A stretch of DNA of 64,000 nt from Lota lota (GCA_026745465.1 JACYXH010000522.1:885001-949000), one strand, 5' to 3'; counted from the stretch's first letter, positions 9,787 to 21,331 are shown. Numbers and translations are program-made. Notes: generated from the sequence alone by a model not told the origin.

Positions 9787-11050
9787 AGTATTAATAGCGT
9801 GTGCACACCACAGCGATGACATAAACCGATAGCTTTCCATCTGCCTAGCAACGACGGAGGAAATTAAAACTACCGGACACGGCTAACGCTAGTCCTAGCC
9901 CATGTTATCTCTATTCCCCACTGCTTATCAGATGGGAAGCTACATGCTAACCTCACCCACCCGGATGTCATTAGAATTCAGCCTGGCTGAGTGAGAGCGT
10001 AGTTAGAGTAGGCCTCCAGTCGTGCCAAAGCATGTCTTAGTTCTGGGATTCATGTGCAGAGTCACATCCCTGGTCCAGACCGAAGCACTGAAATGCATAC
10101 ATTTCTTCTTAATGGGCGTGTTTACTTGGTAGCTTGTGACCAAATCTTATTTTGTCACAACCCTTAATTCACAGATACAATACAGAGGAAAGTGCTCTAG
10201 CTGTCCAAACTTATTTTATTTGTCGACTTCCTCTCCGCTGGAGAAAGACTTGATAGTGAAGCAGTGATGCATGGAGGTGACACCTCACTACCACCGACAG
10301 GAAGCAGGGTCAAAGGTTAAAGCATTAACCTATGACGCCTCAATTAGGTCCCTCCCACCTTCTGGCTGCTGCCAGGGCTGCACAAACCTGCCTACAGCGA
10401 ACCACCCTGGCGGAATGCAAATTGAAGGATTGCATTTCATACATCCATGCCCTGCAACTATAATACCATCCTCCCTGATTTTATTTAGTTAACCCCATCA
10501 TTTCCTGGTTAGCTCACAGGGGACGCTTTAGGCTTGAAAAGTGCTTCTCCTTTGACATGAGTGACTCAGACATTAGAATTTAAATGTATGAAAATTGGCT
10601 GGCAAAGGAAGTGACCTCTATTCCAGCTTTAACAGTAAAAGTCTATCCTTCACTAGAGCGACCCTCACCAATGCTGGTAGTGGCAGTGTTGCTGTTTTCT
10701 GAATCAAATAGCTTTTCAGTAGCGACACTCTTTTATTGATGAAGTAGAGCGGTAGCGTCCACACAAGCTACATTTTCATATGGCTAAATGTTTTGCCGGT
10801 GCACACACCAAAACACTGTTTGTTTTAGTTGCAAAATTGTTTTAGTTGCCAAATTGTTATGGAGCGGTGAGAGCAGAGAGCACAGCTTTTTGTTTAACAA
10901 TTTAACTAATCATTTTTTGCCTGCCTATCCGTTTGACGGATAGTTTTATTGAACACAGACATAGCATTGACTTGAATTGAACTGCTTCGATGCAGTTAAA
11001 CTACTTTTGTCATGATGCTGTAGCTAAGCTTGCTACATGTCTCTGGGGGA

Positions 11051-11073
11051 AGGGGGGGGGGGGGGGGGGGGGT
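11051..11073. repeat. Poly-G run
   Basis: About 22 consecutive G bases after GGGGGAAG. The flanks (10780-11150) are otherwise unique sequence rich in GTAGCTTAGC-type words. Confidence 0.9.
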
Positions 11074-11157
11074 AGCTTCAGTGTAGTGAAGCTTCATTTA
11101 AAGTAGAGTAACTGGTAGCTTAGCTCACTTCACTTTCCAAGTAGACTGCCCAACAAT

Positions 11158-11295
11158 GGCTATAAGGTATTTGACTCCCAGTCAATGCTCTTGGTTTGAT
11201 TTCCCAAACCCTTCCTGCTCCATAATGACATTATCTGTACAGTAGATACAGTGTAGGTCGCTATGGATAAAAGCATCTGCTAAATAACACAATTG
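11158..11295 (+). mobile_element. SINE fragment
   Basis: It has a B-box-like region TTGGTTTGATTTCCC, then GTAGGTCGCTATGGATAAAAGCATCTGCTAAAT, the 3' core found in many fish SINEs. The middle part (TAGGCATCC) is missing or diverged. Confidence 0.6.
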
Positions 11296-11335
11296 CTAAT
11301 TTGTTTACTTAATCTTAATTTTCCCACTCCAATTT

Positions 11336-11375
<40 letters not shown>

Positions 11376-11964
11376 TACTATAATTCTAATAATATAGTTT
11401 AGTTGTAATTATGATAATAGTAATTGTAATAATAATATCAGACACTATTTTAAGACTGCAGTTCTTTAAAACTTCTTTGCAGTTTAGTCACGTCATCATC
11501 GTAAATCATCCTCGCATCAATATTTCCGGCTAATTAATACGTCTCGGAGAGGCATGGTTATTGCTAGCTTAAACGTGTCTAAACGCATTATGCACACGCG
11601 CCGATGACGGATCAATTAGGAGTTGATGTCCATCGACAAGAAGGAAATGCACACGTGTTCCTTCGGAAAGGTCAGGAGCAGTGGTGTTGCTGAATTGCAG
11701 ATTCGTACAATGACCCGGTCCTCTGTGGCCGAAGGTTAAAAATGATACCTATGTGTTGAACTGCTGCCGTAGGTACACGATGGGTCTCTCCACCCGTGCA
11801 CCCGGTGCTTTCATAGTTCAGGTATGGATTTGCGTGTACGATTCTGAGTGTAGTCTGCCAAAGATCACTAATTCAGTTTAAGGAGGTATGGGCAATATTT
11901 TAGGAAAATTGTCTGTTGAACCTGTCACGTTTATGCTTTGACTTGGATGCAAGTCAAATCTCAA

Positions 11965-12140
11965 CAAAAGGGTGGCCTAGTGGAGAGGCTGATTGAGTTT
12001 CGCTCGGATGGTTCTGGGTTCGATCCCTGATCTGCATGTCTACCTATAGGCATCCTTGATCAAGATGCCGTAACCCCTACCTGCTCATTAATGACATGTA
12101 TCTGAATGCACTGCAAGCCACTTTGCTAAATGACTAGATA
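11965..12140 (+). mobile_element. tRNA-derived SINE, best-preserved plus-strand copy
   Basis: An A-box-like GGTGGCCTAGTGGAGAGG near 11972 and a good B box GGTTCGATCCC near 12017 mark a tRNA-derived RNA polymerase III head. CTACCTATAGGCATCCTTGA, the TACCTGCTCATTAATGACAT segment and a worn 3' core GCCACTTTGCTAAATGA follow. GGATAAAAGC has been lost from the core. Confidence 0.78.
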
Positions 12141-13127
12141 GAAATAGTAATACCAACTACGACCTACACAAAAACACTACACATTTTGAGAAAAAGACAG
12201 GGCGTGTAAATTATTTTCCAGAGGCTATATCCAGATCCCAGTACCACCCCCAACATGTGCCACAAGCAACATGTCTTCACGTTCCAACATGAAAGGGCTA
12301 AATTCTACACTGGCACCATTAGTTGAGAAGAGCGCTAATCCAGTATTAACCTGCTTTCTAGATCTTATAGTCTACATTCCCAGAAAGCACAATAACCATG
12401 TGTATATAGCTAGCATATATCTATAGCTCCCTCTCCCCTTTTTTTAACTATTCCATACCTTCTCTTTTCATCTCTCTCTCCCCATCTTTCTCCCTCTCTT
12501 TGTCTCTCTCCCCCCATATGTATCTGTCTCTCTCCCCCTCTGTCGCTCTCTCCATGATGAATGACACCTATCTCAGCATGATGCCTCATTATTCTCCATT
12601 AATCAGGGATGAGCGAGTACCGTCATCAGTGGAAACAGCTCTATCGCTCTCCGCCCACCTTATCTCCTCTCCCTCCCCTTCTCCCTACCACTCATGCCCC
12701 CAGCCGGGCTGCAAGGGGCTATTCCGGGCCCCCATTGGGAGCCCGGAACCTGCCAGAAGGACCCCCAATGAACACAGAGAATATCTCTATATGTTTATTT
12801 GCAGATATCTGTCTGTCGGTCTGTCAATCTCTAGCTAACCCATCTATCTATTTATCTATCTAACACTCTATCCATTCATCTATTCATATAACCATTTACA
12901 TAAAAAAGAACCAAATTGAGTTTCATTACTAATATTATATAAACGATGAATAATTACAAACATACCAAATACAGAAATAAACTCATAAGAATAATATAGA
13001 CAAAATGAATACCACTAAAATCTGCTAGAGCAAATGGCCAATTGACAAAACGCAACTGAAACACGAGTATCTTAATATGTAGTATTATTTTGATAACATC
13101 TTCTCTTCCAGCAGTATTAATACTTCA

Positions 13128-13150
13128 CACAGTACACAGTGTGTACTGTG
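13128..13150. other. Perfect 10-bp inverted repeat
   Basis: CACAGTACAC, loop AGT, GTGTACTGTG. It lies in intron 4 about 370 nt downstream of the exon 4 donor in the direction of transcription. No function is evident. Confidence 0.6.
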
Positions 13151-13296
13151 GGGTGCAGCGAAGGAAGCTCAACTCCCCTGAGGAGGTAAGAGTCTGTATT
13201 TAGACTCAACCGTCTGTGTTTGCTCATTAGCACTTCCGTAGCTACCTGGCTCACTGCTACACCATTGCATGACATTTATACCCAACTGCTGCTGTG

Positions 13297-13297
<1 letters not shown>

Positions 13298-13356
<59 letters not shown>
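13298..13356. repeat. (TG)n microsatellite
   Basis: Pure (TG)n of about 58 nt. On the vav2 transcript it is a second (CA)n tract, 170-225 nt downstream of the exon 4 donor. Confidence 0.95.
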
Positions 13357-13358
<2 letters not shown>

Positions 13359-13442
13359 TGAGCACAAGCATGTGTATGGGTGGGAGGGGGGCCATGTGCG
13401 TCTGCATGTGTGTTTGTGTTCACATTCATGTATGTGAACACA

Positions 13443-13445
<3 letters not shown>

Positions 13446-13487
<42 letters not shown>

Positions 13488-13523
13488 ATGGGCATGCATT
13501 TATGTGGGTGCATGCACACTTAC
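13446..13523 (-). promoter_or_regulatory. vav2: Downstream splicing-control region of exon 4: two UGCAUG motifs and (AC)n
   Basis: On the minus strand the donor GTAAGT (13523-13518) is followed by TGCATG at intron positions 8-13 (13516-13511) and again at 26-31 (13498-13493), then a (CA)n tract of about 42 nt (13487-13446). TGCATG is the RBFOX motif, and downstream copies usually favour exon inclusion. CA repeats are bound by hnRNP L. The motifs are seen directly; their use in this gene is inference. Confidence 0.6.
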
Positions 13524-13592
13524 TCTGCCAGCTCCTCAAGACTTCGGTACACATCATCCTCATTCAGAGCTGTGTCCTCCGACGGAAATGGC
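13524..13592 (-). CDS. vav2: vav2 exon 4: first acidic-domain exon, frame-preserving
   Basis: Internal coding exon of 69 nt. The first G completes the Arg codon left open by exon 3 (GIR). Then 22 codons read [22 protein letters not shown], and the last two bases GA are completed by exon 5 to give Asp. Acceptor TTCCAG is at 13598-13593 and donor GTAAGT at 13523-13518. PFPSE and [19 protein letters not shown] across the junction are typical of VAV2. The tyrosine in DDVYRSL corresponds to Y142 of mammalian VAV2, part of the helix that shields the DH active site. The length is a multiple of three, so skipping leaves the frame open: exon 3 AG joined to exon 5 C gives Ser. Such a form would lack the first regulatory tyrosine. 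Confidence 0.95.
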
Positions 13593-13625
13593 CTGGAACA
13601 CACACACACACACACGCAGTTAGAA
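13593..13625 (-). promoter_or_regulatory. vav2: Exon 4 acceptor: branch point, (GT)9, TTCCAG
   Basis: On the minus strand a strong branch-point match TTCTAAC (branch A at 13620, 27 nt before the AG) is followed by GCG and (GT)9 (13615-13598). The tract ends in TTCCAG. Pyrimidines are supplied only by the alternating repeat. The layout resembles the (TG)m acceptor of human CFTR exon 9, where repeat length changes exon inclusion. Confidence 0.8.
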
Positions 13626-13760
13626 CGGCTGTAGCCTCAACATTGAGTCAAGCATAGTGCGTGTGAAGCATCGTGCACGTGAAGTTGAGTGGGAACAGTT
13701 TGTCGGCTTGTCTGTTTCAGGGTCTGTCTCCTGAGTTACACAACAGAAGCATGCATTCAC

Positions 13761-13761
<1 letters not shown>

Positions 13762-13819
<58 letters not shown>
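13762..13819. repeat. (AC)n microsatellite
   Basis: Pure (AC)n of about 58 nt. On the vav2 transcript it is a (GU)n tract about 170-230 nt upstream of exon 4. Confidence 0.95.
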
Positions 13820-16084
13820 CTCACACAGAACCCTGTCTTCACGTACATGACACACTCACTACACAACGTATAAACATGCATCTTACAAGTATAACATGTA
13901 GACACACATCATTACACAAAACCAAACACGTCGCTCACACATGCCCGCATAGCCCCATAAACACACACCTTACAGAAACACTTGATTGGAAAATGTTTAT
14001 TATATTATATAATTTATTAAAGAGAATATTAAAATAACACAATAACTTAAAACAAAATACTATTACCTAATATCTATATGACAAATGTCTATATCTCTTA
14101 GGTGTTTTTTATGAAAACGTTATGAGACAGCACCCAAATTATCCCAGTAGTGATTCATCTCAATAAAGACACATTTGGATTTAACACACGAAAGATCCAA
14201 CTGGTTTAAATCACACGCTTATTACACGTCTGAAATAAAAATGAGGTTCAAAATGACAAAAATAGACCTAATCATTCAAGTGTCATGGACTAATTACAAT
14301 AATTCATTTCAACCAAATAATTTCATTCTCAAATCCCACCATCAGTGAAGGATGTACCTCGGGGAACACAGAATAGTTTGAAAGAATAGTTAATCAATTA
14401 GCTCTTCCAAATGGTGGTTTCTCAACTCCAGTCGTTATCTTGTAAAGATGCTTATGTGAGGAGAACAAGGAAATTTCACTGTGAAATGGAAAACTAAATT
14501 AAACACAAAATAACGTATGAAAGACTAAAACCACTATCAACTCCATTTACTTGATGTATGAAGGCCCTGACACACCAAACCAATGGCAAAGAACTAGCTT
14601 CAACGAAGGCAAACGCGTTGCCTCTGTCTTGGCCAAAACGTTGCACTAGAACACACCGCAAAGACGACAGCCAACGGCCAACTAGCACATACGCTGTGGC
14701 GCCTGCGTGAGAGGAAATAACTCTCCCTACCAGCAGGTGGCGGTAGTCTGAATAAGGGACACCGGAAGAACCCGGACTACGGATATATACAAACATGAAA
14801 CAAAGCAGCGTTTGCCAACCATTTCACACCACTCTGACTCAAACGGTTTCGTAATATAGCTACTTCTGATCGAGAATATGTGAAAATGATGAATGATCAG
14901 ATGCGATGAAGTGGAAAAATGAGGTGCTCTTTTTGCGCGTTCTCTCTTGACGAAGTTGTTTGCTGCTTTGCTCACTTCTCGTTTCTAGTCTCGTGCATTG
15001 ATTCGCTTAAGCTGAACAGCCAGCCAGAGTGATTTCTCTCACCGACGGCCTCCGTCCCCGATTCTTAATACAGACCGAGATTCTGAGATTCTATAGGCCT
15101 AATACGGATTCTTAGATTCTCAAGATAAATTATCCCAGCTAACCAGAAGTAAAAACTAAAGACTTAGCACAACGAAAGAATAACAAAATCAGTTTAACTG
15201 AGCAAAAAATAGAACAAGCTTAAAGATTGGGCCTGTGTGTGTGTTTGTGCCATCTTTTGCCTCAGCCTCCAGCCTCCATAGGGTTCACAGTCTCCCAGTG
15301 ACGTCATGCGTGTGTGTGTGCGCGTGTGTGCGTGTGCCACAACTCACTCAGCAGTGAGTCACTGGAGATAACCTGGACCTCCTACTGACAGGGATTAGAC
15401 TCTCAGGACCGTATCTCCGGCTGTAAAAGTTCCTCCAATCCCAGACTAATCCCTCCATTTTGACTGCCCTCCATCTTCATCGCCTCCTCCTAACATAAAT
15501 TGACCCTGACGGGGAAATGTGTTCATACCAGGGAGAGGGCATTCACCTGTCGATTCCTTATACATCAAGCCTCACCTCTTACAGCAGAGGTTAAGGTCAG
15601 TCAGTGGAGAAGAAAAAAACACCAGAAGCTCCATTAATCCTCTTTTACAGACCAGGTGTGTGTATGTAAAGATCTGCTGGGGTATGTAATATGTCTTTAT
15701 TAAACAGTTCATAGGCTTCACATACACATTTAAAGAGCCCCTATTTCAGATGCAGGTGTCATGTTGATGAGCCATTTACAAGCCATTTTGAAATCTATAC
15801 ATTTGTGACATTACATTGAAGGAGTGTCAGACCGACTGGAAGGGGTTGATTGGTGTAGTGTATTGACTGGTTAGACTGAAGTTGATCTGTAGGTCATGGA
15901 CAGGAGTGGACACCTTGGCTTGTGATGTCCAATTAATGAGACATTATCAGCAATTTTAGAATCTTTCAGTTTTGTGTCATCACAATGTATTGAGTGTTTG
16001 ACTGGATAGATTGATTGATTAACTGGTTATGCTGGATTTGATCTGATTGGACTCTGCCACTTGTGATGTCAAAATTAGAAGGCC

Positions 16085-16180
16085 AGGCGACCATCAACCA
16101 GCTTGTCTTGATTCATTGGTGCCTTGCTAATGGACACTAACAACAGCTGGGATTGAAACCTGCAACCTCCAGGTGCGTCC
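16085..16180 (-). mobile_element. Possible SINE head
   Basis: Reverse-complement B-box-like sequence (GGGATTGAAACCTGCAACC on the plus strand) and GTGCCTTGCTAATGGACACTAA resemble a tRNA-type SINE head of a different subfamily. No clear 3' core. Confidence 0.3.
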
Positions 16181-16599
16181 TTTTGGTCTCTTCATCTCCA
16201 ACCAGAACACCAGCCAATAGGGGTAGAGACAGAATGTACCAGCCACACAGAGATCAACACACAGTATATCACCACTTCATTAGTCATTCAGTGTCTTGCC
16301 TGCACCACGTCATACCAAGACAAATTCCTTCTATGGGTAATCTACGTCATACATTCATCCTTTTTCTGGTTGTGATTTGGATTCCTCGTTTCACCACTCC
16401 ATTGACATTTTAATGGAAATTGTTTACTGTTTCATTCTCGAATCGCACTAGTGTCTCAGTGACCCCTGGGAGTACAGAATAGTTTGACAGACTATAGCAC
16501 ATAACATAAATGTTGTTGAAAGAATAGTGAATCAATGAACACTTAAAAAAAAAAAACTGTTCAACTGTGAACCTATTGATGTCGAAATGTGACGCATAT

Positions 16600-17065
16600 A
16601 GAGCTCATAACATCTGTCATACCGCAAGGGATTCATGCAGGACTGTGGCTAGCTCCTGACCCACGGCACTGCACGCAACCTTGCATGCCCCCCGCCGTTC
16701 GCTTTGCATTCACTCCACCTTTTCGTCGTGGTTTTATCTCCCTGCTTTTAGCATGCTGGCTGCGTTCAGCGCAGGGTGTGTTCTTTCGGAGCTCGGGTGC
16801 ATCTGTGCCGATGAGCTAATCTCCCCGTGCAGGACACGAGGGTTGAAAACGCGCGCGGTTCCGATTTTAATTAGCGCACGCTAGCCGTGCAAAACAATTA
16901 AATAATAAAAAAAGCACAAGCTGGAATCCCAACGTGCATGTGGAATGAGCTCAGGGATGGCGAGCAGCTGCCATGTCTTGGCATGAGAGCGCCGTGTGTC
17001 ACTGCTCGGACGGAGACGCGGACGCACATAGTGAGACGTGCGGGGAAAACACATAGGTCACACCT
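16600..17065. other. Repeat-free, CpG-containing intronic block
   Basis: Unique sequence with several CpGs (CGCGCGCGG near 16850, GGACGGAGACGCGGACGCAC near 17008) and homeobox-like ATTTTAATTAGC near 16863. Short open frames exist but none looks coding. Candidate regulatory element only by composition. Confidence 0.25.
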
Positions 17066-17264
17066 TGGATTAGGATACATTTCGTTTTAGACGCATTCCC
17101 CATCAATCAGGTGTCAGTCACCTGGAGAGAGTGGGAGTAGTCAACAAGACTATATATATTGCACCAGTAAAATAGAAACATCCTGAAATTACCCCAAAAT
17201 GACACGAATTGTAGTGACTTGTATTACCACTGTCAGGTCACACTTTTATGCAAAGCCACTTATT

Positions 17265-17415
17265 GTGGATTTATTTGCATACACATCAAATGGAGCAAGT
17301 AGGGGGTTAGGGCATCTTGCTCCAGGAGGCCTGCAGGTCGACCTTGGGCATTGGCGTTCAAAACGAACAACTATCGGCTGGGACTCAAACACCCTAAACA
17401 CTAGACTAGCCTGAC
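17265..17415 (-). mobile_element. SINE copy, diverged
   Basis: On the plus strand AAGTAGGGGGTTAGGGCATC, TTGCTCCAGGAGGCCTGCAG and GGGACTCAAACACCC match, inverted, the order of the better copies. The 3' core is worn. Confidence 0.55.
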
Positions 17416-17699
17416 TCTAAATCATGAAGTGTAGACTAGGAACTGACAACGCACAACGCACAACGCACAACACACTCAGAAAATGAAAGGATCACCAATA
17501 CTAGAGTTTTCTGGTGGTCGGGACACACTGAAACAGTATTTTGGGGCCCAAGATGAAAACGTTGAAAACAACCCCTGGTCTCGATAATGAAGTTGCCTAT
17601 TTACTAGTGAGATCGGGCAAACCTGTCTTTGTTGACCACTCAGACACACTGTTGCTAGGTTACCAGCAGGTGACCGGCAGCCTATAAATGTGATATAAT

Positions 17700-17910
17700 G
17701 AGTCCACGGTGGAGGATTCAAATTAAGAGTATGTAGGAAAATCCTGAGGAGTGCATTAATGTGAATGTTTCAAATTAAAAGTATCTTGGAAACTCCTGAG
17801 TAGTGCATTAATGTGGATGTTTCAAATTAAGGGCACTTTGTAAATACCATTAATGTGGATGTTTCAAATGAAGAGTATGTTGGAAACACCTTAGCAGATC
17901 ATTAATGCAG
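17700..17910. repeat. Tandem repeat, about 60-bp unit
   Basis: About four copies of a unit containing GCATTAATGTGGATGTTTCA, AATTAAGAGTATGTTGGAAA and CTCCTGAGTAGT. The third copy is shortened. Confidence 0.8.
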
Positions 17911-18435
17911 AGCTGTGATTAGCTGGCTGCATGTTGCACTGCCGCTGGGAGCCAATCAGGCTTCGATCCTGGTTGCCACGGTGAGTCACTCTACTCATTC
18001 ACACCGCAGCAATAAACACACATGCAGTAACATAGATATGCAACCACACATGCACATACACACAGACACGAATACATGCTTACATGTGCACACACACGCA
18101 CAATGCAGCCACACATCTATGCAGAACAGTACATATGTACACAACCGGGCACATACACAGACGCACATACTGCTTGTTTAACAGTACATTTACAGATGTA
18201 CACATAAACACACACACACACACACACACATATGTGCGAGTCATTTGAGTCTTTGTGTGTATGTGTGTGTAATCTGTGTTGATGTGTTGAACGCACACTA
18301 CGTGTGTGTGCAGTGTGACAGCTATCAAAACACAGGAGACACCCCTGGAGCAGACATTGAATAAAGAGATCAATACGCTTCAACATCCTGTCAATGACCA
18401 CCAGCATAGAGCAATCACTGAGAGGACTCACTGTC

Positions 18436-18780
18436 TGCACTCACTGGCTTCTTATCTATCTATAGTTATATACACCTACAGTATCTAAACACTCACTGCT
18501 TCCTAACTATCTATAGTTATATACACCTACAGTATCTATACACTCACTGCTTCCTAACTATCTATAGTTATATACACCTACAGTATCTATACACTCACTG
18601 CTTCCTAACTATCTATAGTTATATACACCTACAGTATCTATACACTCACTGCTTCCTAACACAATATAGCACTATATATCAACAGTATCTGTACACTCAC
18701 TGGCTTCCTAAATATCTATAGCTCTATATTTCAACAGTATGTATACACTCACTGGCTTCCTACCTATCTTTAGTGCTATC
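18436..18780. repeat. Minisatellite, 51-bp unit
   Basis: Six to seven copies of a 51-bp unit, CACTCACTGCTTCCTAACTA then TCTATAGTTATATACACC then TACAGTATCTATA. The first four are nearly identical. The last three are diverged and carry CACTGGCTTCC, so one end is older. Confidence 0.92.
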
Positions 18781-18889
18781 TATCATCAGTTTCAACATGT
18801 ATATAGCATCACTGCAGTGATCTCTTTAGCCCTACTGCCATCGGGAAACAACAACTTAGTGATCCGCAGTGTTCGGTTTATGTTTTACT

Positions 18890-19776
18890 CTAAAGTAACA
18901 GACTCATGTATTGTTCGTGTTCATCCCAAAGGTGTTCTATCGGCTTGAGGTCAGGACTCTGTGCAGGCCAGTCAAGTTCCTCCACACCAAACTCGCTCAT
19001 CCATGTCTTTATGGACCTTGCTTTGTGCACTGATGCGCAGTCATGTTGGAACAGGAAGGGGCCATCCCCAAACTGTTCACACAAAGTTGGGAGCATGAAA
19101 TTGTCCAAAATGTCTTAGTATGCTGAAGCATTAACAGTTAATTTCACTGGAACTAAGGGGCCAAGCCCAACCCCTGAAAAACAACCCCACACTCCAGAGA
19201 ACACGTCTCCACTGCTCTAGTGTCCAGTGGCGTTGTGCTTTACACCACTGCATCCAACGCTTTGCATTGCACTTGGTGATGTAAGGCTTGGATGCAGCTG
19301 CTCGGCCATGGAAACCCATTCCATGAAGCTCTCTACGCACTGTTCTTGAGCTAATCTGAAGGCCACACAAAGTTTGGAGGTCTGTAGCTATTGACTCCGC
19401 AGAAAGTTGGCGACTTCTGCGCCTCAGCATGCGTTGACCACGCTCTGGGATTTTACGTGGCCTACCACTTCGTGGCTGAGTTTCTGTTGTTCCCAATTGC
19501 TTCCACTTTGTTATAATACCACTAACAGTTCACCGTGGAATATTTAGTAGTGAGGAAATATCACAAATGGACTTTTTGCACAGGTGGCAACCTATCACGG
19601 TACCACGCTTGAATTCACTGAGCTCCTGAGAGTGACCCATTCTTTCACAAATGTTTGTAGACGCAGTCTGCATGACAAGGTGCTTCATTTTATACACCTC
19701 TGGCCTTGAAAGTGTTTGGAACGCCTGCATTCAATGATTCGGAGGGGTGTCCCAATACGTTTGGCAATATAGTGTT
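18890..19776 (-). mobile_element. Tc1/mariner-type transposon, broken
   Basis: The 5' end on the minus strand begins CACTATATTGCCAAACG (TIR-like, complement ends at 19774) and leads into a Tc1-like transposase. Read in pieces: an N-terminal helix-turn-helix region (MGHSQELSEFKRGTVIG, 19640s), the GRPRKI linker (19460s), SRTVRRELHGMGFHGR (19330s), then after a jump the second catalytic Asp region (LFQHDCASVHKA, about 19040) and the third catalytic region (SPDLKPIEHLWDE, about 18940). The first catalytic Asp block after LEQWRRVLWS is deleted, a stop interrupts the frame near 19532, and the protein end and 3' TIR are missing. It therefore cannot encode a working transposase or be mobilised as a complete unit. 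Confidence 0.9.
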
Positions 19777-20794
19777 TATATATATATATATATAGCCGTA
19801 GCCATCTTTTTATCTATTTGTATAAACCTCTGCACTGAAATGAATGAACTAAAGATTCATATGACCTATAAAGATATTCAAATGAAATATAAAAACGATT
19901 TAGTAGGATATTGGATGAGGAAAACTGAAATGATAATTTAGATATTGTAATATCTCTGGCATATGTTTTATTAAAATATTGCCCCTACTTTTATGCATCT
20001 GCACATCTGTGGCTATTTCTTCATTTTTTAGCCGTTTTCACAGTGAAATATGCAGAACGCATACTCCGTGAACATGCAGATAGCAGTGTAAGGTAATCTC
20101 TCTGTACTGCTGAATACATGAATAGACAAAAGTATTTTGAGTGGTTTTAGTATTCAGAGAAACTGTGTCCTAACTCAGGGCAGGGGACAATGCTCCAAGC
20201 CGCAACCAAACAAGAAAAATAAGTAGGCCATGTTTTACCACAACACTAATGCACGTGACCCCCCCCCCCCCCCACCGTGTACACGTTAGTGCATGTGACT
20301 GCTGGCATCTTCTGCCAAACAGATGGGTGAGTGGTCTTGACTGTACAGTATACACAATACAAGCTGTAAGGCCACTGTACGCCCTGTAACTGAAATTTTA
20401 GAGCGCAGCGTCCTAAGTGTGTTGTGGAGAAAATTCGAAAAGTTGAACAATTAATTACTTCACTGGTCCGGGATTTGCATTTTCAATTGGTGTGATTTGG
20501 AAGAGTTACATCTCTGCACAAATCCTTTTAAGAAAGTAGTATCGGTTTCACAGACATAATGTCCCTTTTTGACCTAGCGGCTATTCTGCATTCAGTTCCA
20601 CCACCCAGAGCGTTTTCAACCAAGATGGAAGCAAGATGACCGCTAGATGAATAAGGCCCATGGCCTTACATATAAACTAGTACCAGCGGGAGAGCCAATG
20701 GAAGAACATGAATGAACCCCCTCACATCCAAGCATGCACACCAGCCTCCACCAAAGGAACATTTACACGCTCAACCATGCAAGCCAACAACCAG

Positions 20795-21012
20795 TCCCTT
20801 GGGAACAGTTAGCAGCCAAGCGTCTTGCTTAAGGACACCTCGATACTGTAGCCAGCAGGAACCAGCAACCCCTCAGGCTGTCAAAGGGTTAGTAATGAAG
20901 TGACTAGAGACTAATGACTAAAGTATCTGTTGATGGGTTCTGGGTTCCAATCCCCGATATCTGCAGTCTACCTGTAGGCATCCTGGAGCAAGACCTAAGT
21001 CGCTTTGTGCAA
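20795..21012. mobile_element. Two SINE fragments head to head
   Basis: 20795-20900 reads as an inverted SINE head (CTTAAGGACACCTCGATACT and CAGCAGGAACCAGCAACCCC). 20900-21012 reads as a plus-strand SINE (GGTTCTGGGTTCCAATCCCC, CTACCTGTAGGCATCC, AAGTCGCTTTG). They belong to different subfamilies. Confidence 0.6.
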
Positions 21013-21164
21013 ACCCACGGAAGCGCCACATTGGATGTACTCGGGTGACAGTAAACTGCGTCGCACTGCAGGATTGTGGAATGCGACAGCCAGAGTTCTC
21101 TGCAGCGAGGGCCCAAGATGATTGACACCTACCGGAGATTCTGCAGCGACTCTTGAAGACTCTT

Positions 21165-21331
21165 CCCCCCCCCCCGCCCCCCCCCCCCCCGGGCAACGTT
21201 CTCACCCGGCGTGTGGAGGGAGCCTATAGCGAGGTCATCAGGGGTCACAGAGCGCACATGCAACATAAGAGCTATTAAAAGCTGTACTGGGCTCATGTAT
21301 TATTGTAACCCCCCCCCCCCCCCCCCCCCCA
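21165..21331. repeat. Two poly-C runs
   Basis: C-rich runs at about 21165-21190 (one G interruption) and 21309-21331. The sequence between them is unique. Confidence 0.88.

Larger units (their letters stand above)
3047..13523 (-). other. vav2: vav2 intron 4 (10,477 bp)
   Basis: The intron runs from donor GTAAGT (13523-13518) to acceptor AG (3048-3047). No further exon is visible. Besides the separately listed elements it holds mostly unique sequence at 3100-3530, 4910-6370, 7930-9680, 9790-11040 and 12140-13290, with short runs: (CT)n 6373-6398, (TA)n/(CA)n 11337-11375, a CT-rich stretch 12470-12560 and ATCT-type repeats 12780-12860. Confidence 0.9.

Noticed and set aside
11965-12050. Possible tRNA gene
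   Set aside because: A and B boxes are present but the cloverleaf is not maintained and the sequence continues into a SINE body and 3' core. The same holds for the other SINE copies.
14550-14790. Possible nonautonomous DNA transposon (CCCTGACACACCAAACC start)
   Set aside because: The start resembles a repeat family start, but I could not find matching terminal inverted repeats or a target-site duplication.
18436-18780. CRISPR-like appearance of the 51-bp repeat, and of the arrays at 39551 and 63172
   Set aside because: These are head-to-tail tandem copies without unique spacers, in a vertebrate intron.
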